A DNA stretch of 64,000 nucleotides, from NCBI RefSeq assembly GCF_015904235.1, contig NZ_JADZLT010000049.1:1-64000 (forward strand), given 5' to 3'. The notes under the pieces were generated by a model. The model worked only from the letters and a program-made list of their open reading frames with translations, was not told the DNA's origin and did not search any database. Of this stretch, positions 51,735 through 64,000 are shown piece by piece; position 1 is the stretch's first letter, and the number at the start of each line of letters is the position of its first letter. The position numbers and the translations under genes are program-made. Source of the stretch: Methylobrevis albus (GTDB taxonomy: Bacteria > Pseudomonadota > Alphaproteobacteria > Rhizobiales > Pleomorphomonadaceae).

Positions 51735-51850
51735 CGGGCGACGAGAGCCCCTCGCGGGCGAAGAGAATGTGACGCGGGCGCCCGGCGGGCGCCTTGGAAG
51801 ACCAAGACGCCGTCGGCGCGGCGCGGACCAGGGTTCAGGAGAAATAGGCC

Positions 51851-53536
51851 ATGGCAGTCAGTGCGAACCGGCTCGAGCTTCTGCAGATCGCGGACGCGGT
51901 TGCCCGTGAGAAGTCGATCGACCGGCAGATCGTGATCGCCGCGATGGAAGACGCGATCCAGAAGGCCGCCCGCTCGCGCTACGGCCAGGAGACCGACATC
52001 CGCGCCGAGATCAACGCCCGCACCGGCGAGATCAAGCTGCAGCGGCTGATGGAAGTGGTCGACGCGGTCGAGAACTATTCGACCCAGATCGACCTCGTCG
52101 AAGCGCAGCACCGCAACCCCGGCGCCCGCCTCGGCGACTTCATCGCCGATCCGCTGCCCCCCGTCGATTTCGGCCGCATCGCCGCCCAGTCGGCCAAGCA
52201 GGTCATCGTGCAGAAGGTGCGCGAGGCCGAGCGTGACCGGCAGTTCGACGAGTACAAGGACCGCATGGGCGAGATCATCAACGGGGTGGTCAAGCGCGTC
52301 GAATACGGCAACGTCATCGTCGATCTCGGCCGCGGCGAGGCGATCGTCCGCCGCGACGAGCTGATCCCGCGCGAGGCCTTCCGCTACGGCGACCGCATCC
52401 GCGCGCTGGTGCACGACGTGCGCCGCGAGCAGCGCGGGCCGCAGGTGTTCCTGTCGCGCACCCATCCGCAGTTCATGGCGAAGCTGTTCGCCCAGGAAGT
52501 GCCGGAAATCTACGACGGCATCATCGAGATCAAGTCGGTCGCCCGCGACCCCGGCTCGCGCGCCAAGATCGCCGTCATCTCCAAGGACAGCTCGATCGAC
52601 CCGGTCGGCGCCTGCGTCGGCATGCGCGGCAGCCGCGTCCAGGCCGTGGTGCAGGAGCTGCAGGGCGAGAAGATCGACATCATCCCCTGGAACGCCGACG
52701 CCGCGACCTTCATCGTCAACGCGCTGCAGCCGGCCGAGGTCGCCAAGGTGGTGCTCGACGAGGACGCCGAGCGCATCGAGGTGGTGGTGCCCGACGAGCA
52801 GCTCTCACTCGCCATCGGTCGCCGCGGCCAGAACGTCCGCCTCGCCTCGCAGCTCACCGGCTGGGACATCGACATCCTGACCGAGCAGGAAGAGAGCGAG
52901 CGCCGGCAGAAGGAATTCGCCGAGCGCACCGAGCTGTTCATGGCGGCGCTCGACGTCGACGAGGTGGTCGGCCAGCTGCTCGCCACCGAGGGCTTCTCCT
53001 CGGTCGAGGACCTCGCCTTCGTCGAGCTCGACGAGATCGCCACCATCGAGGGCTTCGATTCCGACACCGCCGAGGAAATCCAGACCCGCGCCGCCGAGTA
53101 TCTCGAGGCGCAGGAGCAGGCCCGCGACGAGGAGCGCCGCACGCTCGGCGTCGAGGACCAGCTGAAGGAGATCCCCGGCCTCACCACCGCGATGCTGGTG
53201 GCGCTCGGCAAGGACGACATCAAGACCGTCGAGGATCTCGCCGGCTGCGCCACCGACGACCTCGTCGGCTGGACCGAGCGCAAGAACGGCGAGACCACGC
53301 GCCACACCGGCACGCTGTCCGCCTTCGACCTGTCGCGCGCCGACGCCGAGCAGATCGTCATGGCCGCGCGCGTCGCGGTCGGCTGGATCGAGGCGGACCC
53401 GGCCGAGGCCGAGCTCGACGCCGAGGTCGAGGATGACGCCGAGGCCGAAGTCGACGCGGACGTCGAGTCCGAGGACGAAGTGGACGCCGAAGTCGGCGCC
53501 GACGCCGAGCCGGAAACGACCACCGGTCAGGCCTGA
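51851..53536 (+). CDS. nusA: transcription termination/antitermination protein NusA
   Basis: A 561-residue RNA-polymerase-binding elongation factor. It has an N-terminal domain (1-125), an S1 domain (about 135-200), tandem KH domains (about 205-345, including [11 protein letters not shown] and [13 protein letters not shown]) and C-terminal helix-hairpin-helix repeats (about 370-500). The last 45 residues are an acidic tail of E-A-D type repeats. Normal order for alphaproteobacteria, following rimP. Confidence 0.96.
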   Translation: MAVSANRLELLQIADAVAREKSIDRQIVIAAMEDAIQKAARSRYGQETDIRAEINARTGEIKLQRLMEVVDAVENYSTQIDLVEAQHRNPGARLGDFIADPLPPVDFGRIAAQSAKQVIVQKVREAERDRQFDEYKDRMGEIINGVVKRVEYGNVIVDLGRGEAIVRRDELIPREAFRYGDRIRALVHDVRREQRGPQVFLSRTHPQFMAKLFAQEVPEIYDGIIEIKSVARDPGSRAKIAVISKDSSIDPVGACVGMRGSRVQAVVQELQGEKIDIIPWNADAATFIVNALQPAEVAKVVLDEDAERIEVVVPDEQLSLAIGRRGQNVRLASQLTGWDIDILTEQEESERRQKEFAERTELFMAALDVDEVVGQLLATEGFSSVEDLAFVELDEIATIEGFDSDTAEEIQTRAAEYLEAQEQARDEERRTLGVEDQLKEIPGLTTAMLVALGKDDIKTVEDLAGCATDDLVGWTERKNGETTRHTGTLSAFDLSRADAEQIVMAARVAVGWIEADPAEAELDAEVEDDAEAEVDADVESEDEVDAEVGADAEPETTTGQA

Positions 53537-53570
53537 CGCCGCCGCCGACTGCGCCACGGATCACGTCGCG

Positions 53571-53594
53571 GCCCCGCGGACACGACCGCGGGGC
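53571..53594 (+). other. intercistronic hairpin between nusA and ylxR
   Basis: GCCCCGCGG pairs perfectly with CCGCGGGGC around an ACACGA loop, 49 bases before the ylxR start. There is no T run, so it more likely marks an RNA processing or stability element than full termination. Confidence 0.4.
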
Positions 53595-53642
53595 GCTGCT
53601 TGCGCTCGGCGCGCGGGCTCACCATCTCTGGACGGAACAGCC

Positions 53643-54413
53643 ATGGCGCCGGTGAAGGACACCGCCGAGAGGACCTGCCTCGTCACCCGCGAGGCGCAGC
53701 CGCCCGGCGGGCTGATCCGTTTCGTGGTCGCCCCCGACGGCGGCGTGATCCCGGATCTGCGCGGCCGGCTGCCCGGACGGGGCGCCTGGGTGTCCGCCCG
53801 GCGCGACATCGTCGAGACGGCGGTGAAGAAGAAGCTCTTCGCCCGCGCCTTCAAGGCGGACGTACGCGCCGGGGACGACCTGCCGCAGCAGCTCGAGGAC
53901 ATGCTCGAGGCGGCGGCGCTGTCGGCGCTGTCGATGGCGCGCAAGGCGGGTCTCGTGGTCACCGGCTTCGGCAAGGTGCAGCAGGCGCTGGAACGCGAGA
54001 CCGTGATCGCGCTGCTCCATGCGATCGAGGCCGCGCCCGACGGCCGGCGCAAGGTCGGACAGTTCGTCCGGCGCCGCGCCGCGTTCGAGGCGGAGTTCGG
54101 CGACGAGCGCGTCAAGCGGCGCGAGATAACCGTCATCGGCGGAATCTTCGCCGGGGCGCAATTGGATTTGGCATTGGGCGGCGCTAATGTGATACATGCT
54201 GCACTGCTCGCCGGCGGGGCGGGCAACAGCTTCCTCGATCGCGCCGCCGCGCTGGCCCGTTACCGTGGGCTGGCGCTGGACTTGTTGGGGTCGATCCCCG
54301 AAGACGGCGGCCTAGCCGGACCGGGCCGCGATGAGAAGACGATACCCGATGACCGGACGCGCGGGATTTCGCCGACAAATGGCGGCCCGCCCGACGATGG
54401 CCCGCTGGAATGA
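53643..54413 (+). CDS. RNA-binding protein, YlxR-YlxQ (L7Ae-like) fusion
   Basis: A 256-residue fusion. The N-terminal YlxR/DUF448 domain (about 5-85) has [12 protein letters not shown] and the GRGAWV turn. The C-terminal L7Ae/L30e-like domain (about 90-190) has [18 protein letters not shown], as in YlxQ. The two are separate genes in Firmicutes but fused in alphaproteobacteria. It lies between nusA and infB as usual, suggesting an RNA or ribosome role. The C-terminal 60 residues are polar and unconserved-looking and overlap the infB upstream region. Confidence 0.88.
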   Translation: MAPVKDTAERTCLVTREAQPPGGLIRFVVAPDGGVIPDLRGRLPGRGAWVSARRDIVETAVKKKLFARAFKADVRAGDDLPQQLEDMLEAAALSALSMARKAGLVVTGFGKVQQALERETVIALLHAIEAAPDGRRKVGQFVRRRAAFEAEFGDERVKRREITVIGGIFAGAQLDLALGGANVIHAALLAGGAGNSFLDRAAALARYRGLALDLLGSIPEDGGLAGPGRDEKTIPDDRTRGISPTNGGPPDDGPLE

Positions 54414-54439
54414 CTACGGTCCGCAGGATAGAAGACGGC

Positions 54440-57019
<2,580 letters not shown>

Positions 57020-57044
57020 TCACCCAGGTCCCATACCGCACGGC

Positions 57045-57077
57045 GAACGGCCGGCCGCCTTCGGGCGCCGGCCGTTC
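57045..57077 (+). terminator. hairpin after infB, probable terminator
   Basis: GAACGGCCGGC pairs perfectly with GCCGGCCGTTC (11 bp) between infB and the PP-loop gene. Only a short T-containing tail follows. If active, it would partly separate the PP-loop-rbfA-truB group from the upstream operon. Confidence 0.5.
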
Positions 57078-57140
57078 GTTCATCAAGGACCCGCCGGCGA
57101 CGGCCGTCCGTTTCCGACCGCCGCCGCGAAAACGACTGTC

Positions 57141-58277
57141 ATGACCGTCTTCCAGATCGTGCAGAACGGCAATCACGTCGAACTCGCCACCTCGAAGGGC
57201 GTCGTCACCTACGACGTCGACGGCGTCGACCTGCCGAAGCTCACCGACCTCAGCTTCGCGGTGTGGCACCTGCTGCCGCGCGCGATGCTGCGGCGCGGCG
57301 GCTACGACATCCACATCGCCGGCCCGGTCGATCCGCTGGTGATCGCCAACGCGGTGCGCTTCTCGCGCACCTTCGAGATGTGGGTGCCCAGCAAATTCCG
57401 CGAGGTGCAGATCACCGCCGACGCCGTGCCGGCCCCCGCGCCGCGCCAGCCCGGCGAACTCGTGTGCTATTCGGGCGGCGTCGATTCCACCCACATGCTG
57501 CTGCGGCTCGGCCGGCGCGAGACCGAGACGACGGCGCTCACCGTGCACGGCATGGACTACCGCACCGCCAATATCGACGGGTTCAACCGCCTGATCGCGC
57601 GCAATGCGCCGCTGCTCGCCCGGCAGAACTACCGGCAGATCACGCTGCGCAGCAATGCGGGGCTCATCGCCAAGGGCTATCACGGCTGGGGCCTCGCGCT
57701 CGCCGGCCACATCTTCCTGCTGTCAGGCCTGTTCGGCAGCGCGCGCTTTGCCGCCGACTGCACGCAGGAGATGGACCTCGCCTCGCATCCCTGGGGCATG
57801 AACCACGTCACCAACCGCTATCTGCGCGGCAGCCGGATGGTGATGGAATCGCTGTGCGACGACGTCTCGCGCTGCGAGAAGGTTGTCGAGATCGCCAAGG
57901 ACGACCTCGCGCTGCGCACGATCTCGTTCTGCGGCGTTCGCGAGGCGCGGCCCGACAACTGCGGCCTCTGCGTCAAATGCCTCCGGACCAAGGCGATCTT
58001 CGCCGGCATGCTCGGCGAAATTCCGCAGATCTATCGGGCCGAGGGGCTGACCGAGGCAATGATGGACACCGTCGACTGGACGGTGATGCCGGAGTGGCCG
58101 GTGTTCATCGACCTCTACCAGAACGTCCGCGCCGCCGGCGGCCTCGACCGCGTGCCGGGCATCCGCCGCTGGGTCGACAAGATCCGCGCCACCAACGCCG
58201 CGGAAGCGGCAAGACACATCGAGGCCGGCCGGCCCGTTCCGACGGTTGCGCCGCAGGCCGAACTCGTGAAGGACTAA
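57141..58277 (+). CDS. QueC-like PP-loop ATPase of unknown function
   Basis: A 378-residue protein. The centre carries a PP-loop ATP pyrophosphatase motif, CYSGGVDSTHML (SGGVDS at 111-116), and a four-cysteine set C264-x9-C274-x2-C277-x2-C280 in the NCGLCVKCLR block. This matches the zinc site spacing of QueC-type preQ0 synthases. It is much longer than QueC: about 105 extra N-terminal residues I do not recognise and about 90 C-terminal ones. Adenylation of a carboxylate or nucleobase is the likely chemistry; the substrate is unknown. It lies between infB and rbfA, with rbfA starting three bases after its stop, a place where this gene is not normally found. Confidence 0.75.
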   Translation: MTVFQIVQNGNHVELATSKGVVTYDVDGVDLPKLTDLSFAVWHLLPRAMLRRGGYDIHIAGPVDPLVIANAVRFSRTFEMWVPSKFREVQITADAVPAPAPRQPGELVCYSGGVDSTHMLLRLGRRETETTALTVHGMDYRTANIDGFNRLIARNAPLLARQNYRQITLRSNAGLIAKGYHGWGLALAGHIFLLSGLFGSARFAADCTQEMDLASHPWGMNHVTNRYLRGSRMVMESLCDDVSRCEKVVEIAKDDLALRTISFCGVREARPDNCGLCVKCLRTKAIFAGMLGEIPQIYRAEGLTEAMMDTVDWTVMPEWPVFIDLYQNVRAAGGLDRVPGIRRWVDKIRATNAAEAARHIEAGRPVPTVAPQAELVKD

Positions 58278-58280
58278 GGC

Positions 58281-58700
58281 ATGAAACATTCCTCCGGCAC
58301 CGCGCCGGGCATCCCCTCCCAGCGCCAGCTCCGCGTCGGCGAACTGATCCGCCATGTCGTGGCCGAGATCATCGCGCGCGGCGAGATTTCCGATCCCGAG
58401 ATCGCCGGCCTGCTGATCACCGTGCCGGAAGTGCGCATGTCGCCCGACCTGAAGCACGCGACGGTGTTCGTGACGCTGACCGCCGGCGGCGACGCCTCGC
58501 ATGCGGCGAAGCTGCTCGACCGGCACGTCAAGTTCCTGCGCGGCCAGGTCGCTCGCAAGGTGAACCTGAAATACGCCCCGGACATCCGCTTCCGCTACGA
58601 CAGCCGCTTCGAGGAAAGCGCCCGCATCGACGCGATCCTGCGCTCGCCGCAGGTGGCGCAGGACCTGAAGGGCGACGACGAAGACGGCGACGCGACCTGA
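58281..58700 (+). CDS. rbfA: ribosome-binding factor A
   Basis: A 139-residue KH-like protein needed for late 16S rRNA 5' end maturation and cold growth. [19 protein letters not shown] near 12-30 and the [15 protein letters not shown] block near 53-67 are typical, as is the [16 protein letters not shown] end. It is tightly coupled to the upstream PP-loop gene. Confidence 0.95.
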   Translation: MKHSSGTAPGIPSQRQLRVGELIRHVVAEIIARGEISDPEIAGLLITVPEVRMSPDLKHATVFVTLTAGGDASHAAKLLDRHVKFLRGQVARKVNLKYAPDIRFRYDSRFEESARIDAILRSPQVAQDLKGDDEDGDAT

Positions 58701-58833
58701 TCCCACGCGCGGTGCCGACCGCGCGGGATCTGGCGAACCCACCCGTGACCGCACGATCGTCGTGCGATCCCAACGCGTTCCGCGCGCCCGCCGGGTCCAA
58801 TTCCCGCCGACGCTTCCGGAGATGAAACCGAAG

Positions 58834-59766
58834 ATGGCCCGCAAGCAGAAGAACAACACCGTCCACGGCTGGGTGGTGCTCGACAAGCCCTATGGCATGA
58901 CCTCGACCCAGGCGGTCGGCGCCGTGAAGCGGCTGGTCGGCACCTCGAAGGCCGGCCACGCCGGCACGCTCGACCCGCTCGCCACCGGCATGCTGCCGAT
59001 CGCCCTCGGCGAGGCGACCAAGACCGTCCCCTTCGTGATGGACGGGCGCAAGGTCTACCGCTTCACCGTGCGCTGGGGCGCCGAGACCACCACCGACGAC
59101 ACCGAGGGCAGCGTGGTCGCCACCTCCGACCACCGGCCGACGGCCGAGGAGATCGATGCCGTGCTCGACGAGTTCGAGGGCGAGATCAGCCAGGTGCCGC
59201 CCGTCTTCTCGGCGATCAAGGTCGACGGCGAGCGCGCCTACGACCTCGCCCGCGCCGGCGAGAGCTTCGAGCTCGAGGCGCGCACGATTTCGGTGCACGC
59301 CCTCGATCTCGTCGGCTGTCCCGACGCCGACACCGCGATCTTCGAGGCCGAATGCGGCAAGGGCACCTATGTCCGGGCGCTCGCCCGCGACATCGCCCGC
59401 CGGCTCGGCACCTGCGCCCATGTCGCGGAACTGCGCCGTCTGGTGGTCGGCCCGTTCGGCGAGGACGACATGATTTCTCTGGAAATGCTGGAGGAAGTGC
59501 GTCATAACCCCGGCGCTGGCGGAGCCCTCTCCGCCGGCCTGATCCGCCCCGTTGAGACCGCGCTGGACGACATCCCGGCGCTGGCCGTTTCGGCAGCGGA
59601 CGCAAACCGGTTGCGCAATGGGCAACCGGTCTTGCTGCGCGGACGGGATGCTCCGACGTTCGAAGGTTCGGCCTATGCCGTCAGCCAGGGTGACCTGGTG
59701 GCGCTGGGCGAACTCGAACAGGGGTCTTTTCATCCGACGCGCGTGTTCAACCTCACCGGCGCCTGA
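58834..59766 (+). CDS. truB: tRNA pseudouridine-55 synthase TruB
   Basis: A 310-residue pseudouridine synthase acting on U55 of the tRNA T-loop. The catalytic aspartate is in [11 protein letters not shown] near 40-50, and the [10 protein letters not shown] and [12 protein letters not shown] blocks follow. A C-terminal PUA-like segment ends the protein. ATG 58834 (MARKQKNN) gives the family's usual N-terminus; ATG 58822 is an in-frame alternative lying too close to GGAG. Confidence 0.94.
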   Translation: MARKQKNNTVHGWVVLDKPYGMTSTQAVGAVKRLVGTSKAGHAGTLDPLATGMLPIALGEATKTVPFVMDGRKVYRFTVRWGAETTTDDTEGSVVATSDHRPTAEEIDAVLDEFEGEISQVPPVFSAIKVDGERAYDLARAGESFELEARTISVHALDLVGCPDADTAIFEAECGKGTYVRALARDIARRLGTCAHVAELRRLVVGPFGEDDMISLEMLEEVRHNPGAGGALSAGLIRPVETALDDIPALAVSAADANRLRNGQPVLLRGRDAPTFEGSAYAVSQGDLVALGELEQGSFHPTRVFNLTGA

Positions 59767-59798
59767 CGCGCCGGCGACCTTTTTGAAAGGACTGCCCG

Positions 59799-60068
59799 AT
59801 GTCGATCACGAACGAGCGCAAGGCTCAGCTGATCTCCGAATACGCCACCAAGGCCGACGACACCGGTTCGCCCGAGGTCCAGGTGGCGCTGCTCTCCGAG
59901 CGCATTTCCAACCTGACCGAGCACTTCAAGACCCACGGCAAGGACAACCATTCCCGCCGCGGCCTCCTGAAGCTGGTCAGCCAGCGCCGCCAGCTCCTCG
60001 ACTACCTGAAGAAGTCGGACGAGGCGCGCTACACCGGCCTGATCGGCCGTCTCGGCCTGCGCCGCTGA
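59799..60068 (+). CDS. rpsO: 30S ribosomal protein S15
   Basis: An 89-residue ribosomal protein of standard length. [15 protein letters not shown] and the [14 protein letters not shown] block that contacts 16S rRNA are present. AAAGGA precedes the start. It follows truB by 32 bases and is followed by a strong intrinsic terminator before pnp. Confidence 0.97.
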   Translation: MSITNERKAQLISEYATKADDTGSPEVQVALLSERISNLTEHFKTHGKDNHSRRGLLKLVSQRRQLLDYLKKSDEARYTGLIGRLGLRR

Positions 60069-60426
60069 CGCCGACGACGTGAAACGGGGGCGGGCCCAGC
60101 GCTTCGCCCCTTTTTCTTATGGATCCCCGGTGCCGGCGGCTCAGCCCGCCGCGCCGGACCAGACGCGCGGTGCACCCCCGAGGGGGCGCGACGCGCGGAC
60201 CGGACCCCGGGCGCCACGGTGGCGCCCCCGGTTCGAAGCTGCGCCTGAAGCTGCGGACCATCCGGGTCCGGCGGGCGCGACGAACAGAGCGGCGTCCCGG
60301 ACACGGGGCAGGATCGCCAGGGGCTCCGTCCCGACGTCTCTTCCCTCGCCCCCGCGGGGGAAGAGCCTCGAGAGCCTCTCGCCGTCTTGCCCGTGGCCCG
60401 CGCCGTGCCACAGGAAAGGCCTACCC
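60069..60426 (+). other. rpsO-pnp intergenic region with long structured pnp leader
   Basis: About 360 bases. The first part holds the rpsO terminator. The rest has no gene but strong foldable repeats: ACCGG...CCGGT enclosing GGGCGCCAC/GTGGCGCCC at 60199-60232, and CTCTTCCC/GGGAAGAG at 60338-60365. A long structured leader fits the RNase III/PNPase self-control known for pnp in enterobacteria, here by analogy only. Confidence 0.55.
60086..60115 (+). terminator. intrinsic terminator after rpsO
   Basis: GGGGCG (60087-60092) pairs with CGCCCC (60105-60110) and is followed at once by TTTTT, 18 bases after the rpsO stop. Confidence 0.8.
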
Positions 60427-62553
<2,127 letters not shown>

Positions 62554-62583
62554 AGGCGCACGTCAAACCGTTGATCCGAAAGG

Positions 62584-62612
62584 GGCCGGGCGAGCGATCG
62601 CCCGGCCTTTTT
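62584..62612 (+). terminator. intrinsic terminator after pnp
   Basis: GGCCGGGCGA pairs perfectly with TCGCCCGGCC around a GCGA tetraloop and is followed by TTTTT, 31 bases after the pnp stop. Confidence 0.88.
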
Positions 62613-62754
62613 CTTGGGCGGGTTCGAACGCCGCGGACGGACGCGGGGAACCGCGATCGCCTTCGGCTGTTGCATCCGGCGCCGCGAGCGTGGAAAGTTG
62701 CGCACCTAAATCCTTCCAGATCGATTCCCCCTTGTCGCCGAGAGCCTTCAAAGC

Positions 62755-63723
62755 ATGTCCGAAACCTCGAAGGACGACGATCTCCTGGTGCGCGTCGCGT
62801 GGCTCTACCACGTCGGCGGCCAGAGCCAGGAGGAAGTCGGCAACGCCCTCGGCATCTCGCGCTTCCGCGTGACCCGGATGCTGTCGGAAGCCCGTGAGCG
62901 CGGCATCGTTCGCATCTCGATCGAGCACGAGACGACCCAGACCCTGCGCGAGGCCGACCGCCTCGTCTCCGGCTATGGCCTGAAAGAGTGCATCGTCACC
63001 CCGCCACAGGTGGTCGACCACGCACTGCCGCCGACCGAGGCCGAGGACGACATCGCCCGCCGCGCCGTCGGCATCGCCGCCGCCGGGCTGCTCGCGCGCA
63101 AGCTCTCGGTCGATGGGCCGGTGACGATCGGCATCGGCCTCGGCCGCACCGTGTCGCGCATGGCCGACGCGCTGTCGGGCATCCGCAAAAAGGACACCCG
63201 CTTCGTCGCCCTCGTCGGCTCGCTGACCCGCACCGCCAAGGCGAACCCGTTCGACGCCTGCATCCGGCTCGCGGCCGCCTGCGGCGGCGAGGCGCATTTC
63301 TTCGCCGCCCCCTACATCGTCGACAGCGAGCGCGACTGCGAGGTGATCATGAACCAGCGCATCGTGCGCGAGACGCTGGAGGTCGCCCGCGCGGCGGACG
63401 TCTATTTCGTCGGCTGCGGCGAACTCACCGAGGGCTCGACCCTGTTCTCAAGCGGCCTCGTCACCCGCGAGGAGCTCGCCGCGCTGCGAGCTGCGGGTGC
63501 CATCGCCGATTCCACCGGCAAGTTCTTCGATGCCCGCGGCCGCCTGGTGCCGACCGACCTCAACTACCGCACCGCCGCCGTCAGCCTCGACGACCTGATG
63601 AAGCACGAGGTCGTGCTGGTCGCCGCCGGCCGCCAAAAGGCCGATGCGGTGCGCGCCATGCTGGCGACCGGCATCATCGACCGCCTCGTCGTCGACGGCG
63701 ACCTCGCCCAGCTGATCGCCTGA
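62755..63723 (+). CDS. SorC/DeoR-type sugar-binding transcriptional regulator
   Basis: A 322-residue regulator. An N-terminal helix-turn-helix (about 12-50; VAWLYHVGGQSQEEVGNALG followed by ISRFRVTRML) leads into a SorC-type sugar-binding domain (about 60-320), with GIGLGRTVSRMADAL near 122-136 and the late RLVVDGDLAQ block. Family members sense phosphorylated sugars or polyols and control catabolic operons. It stands alone after pnp; the genes it controls are probably beyond the window or elsewhere. Confidence 0.88.
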   Translation: MSETSKDDDLLVRVAWLYHVGGQSQEEVGNALGISRFRVTRMLSEARERGIVRISIEHETTQTLREADRLVSGYGLKECIVTPPQVVDHALPPTEAEDDIARRAVGIAAAGLLARKLSVDGPVTIGIGLGRTVSRMADALSGIRKKDTRFVALVGSLTRTAKANPFDACIRLAAACGGEAHFFAAPYIVDSERDCEVIMNQRIVRETLEVARAADVYFVGCGELTEGSTLFSSGLVTREELAALRAAGAIADSTGKFFDARGRLVPTDLNYRTAAVSLDDLMKHEVVLVAAGRQKADAVRAMLATGIIDRLVVDGDLAQLIA

Positions 63724-63792
63724 GCCCGCCGCGCCGGCCCGTGCCGGCACTTCGCCGCTGACAGCGCGCCGCGCTTCTGGCATGGAAGGGGC

Positions 63793-64000
63793 ATGGGCGA
63801 CCTCAGGCGCATCCTCGACGACCGTTGGACGGCGGCCGCGATCCTCGCGATCGCGTTCTGGCTGCTGGCCTTTGAGGGCGCCTTCGCCGCGCCGCGCGCG
63901 CCCGACCTCGCGAGCCGCCTCGCCGTCCTCTGCGCCGAGGCGGCCACCGGCGGTCCGTCCTCCGGCGCGCCCCACGTCGCCGACTGCACCGTGCACTGCC
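63793..64000 (+). CDS. small membrane/exported protein, possibly DUF2946-like (truncated by window)
   Basis: The first 69 codons of an open frame that runs off the window. It starts MGDLRRILDDRW, then a hydrophobic segment (about 13-32) ending in AFAA, then a region with a cysteine and a C-x3-C pair (CTVHC). The layout resembles DUF2946-type proteins found near copper genes, but too little is visible to be sure. AAGGGG precedes the ATG. Confidence 0.5.
   Translation, partial: MGDLRRILDDRWTAAAILAIAFWLLAFEGAFAAPRAPDLASRLAVLCAEAATGGPSSGAPHVADCTVHC

Overview
The window reads as a chromosomal segment of a high-GC alphaproteobacterium, most likely in the Rhizobiales (Hyphomicrobiales). The basis is gene order: tsaB-rimI-fur-plsC-miaB-phoH-ybeY-corC on one side, rimP-nusA-ylxR-infB...rbfA-truB-rpsO-pnp on the other, and an lpiA-acvB pair. 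Genus cannot be fixed from the sequence alone. Coding density is high. I see no rRNA, tRNA, CRISPR array, insertion sequence or prophage.

Layout. 0.1-9 kb: an aminotransferase; a divergent CTP-synthase-like glutamine amidotransferase; a two-gene sugar-acid module (SDR plus FAH hydrolase, probably 2-keto-3-deoxy-L-fuconate breakdown); a TerC-family membrane protein; a type II NADH dehydrogenase; a DegP/HtrA protease. 9-13.1 kb: LpiA (lysyl-phosphatidylglycerol synthase) and its presumed hydrolase AcvB, overlapping by 4 bases. 13.1-20.3 kb: a minus-strand housekeeping operon for tRNA modification, ribosome maturation, a Fur/Mur regulator and lipid acylation. 20.4-35.8 kb: a fluoride channel, then a surface-polysaccharide locus with two GT4 glycosyltransferases, three pyruvyltransferase-like domains in two adjacent genes, a fourth more distant one, GDP-mannose supply (phosphohexomutase and ManC), a family-29 sialyltransferase-like protein, and a KpsM-KpsT-KpsE-type exporter. 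Bases 31.8-34.5 kb look lower in GC than their surroundings, suggesting acquired DNA.

35.9-41.3 kb: a complete five-gene oligopeptide/opine-type ABC importer. 41.4-48.7 kb: a flavodoxin-fold reductase under a likely FNR/FixK box; a TIM-barrel isomerase with a Gfo/Idh/MocA oxidoreductase; and a DeoR regulator divergent from a kinase-like protein and a dimethylglycine/sarcosine-dehydrogenase-like flavoprotein. 48.8-50.8 kb: XerC and two small exported proteins, the second behind a hairpin that buries its ribosome binding site. 51.0-62.6 kb: the transcription/translation operon, with an uncharacterised QueC-like PP-loop ATPase between infB and rbfA. 62.7-64 kb: a SorC-type regulator and a truncated small membrane protein.

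The best candidates for something undescribed are the PP-loop/Zn-cysteine protein coupled to rbfA; the polysaccharide locus with its pyruvyltransferase-domain array, GT29 enzyme and an ABC ATPase missing consensus signature and switch residues; and the SD-sequestering hairpin at 50.35 kb. Functions are assigned from motifs read by eye; no database search was run.
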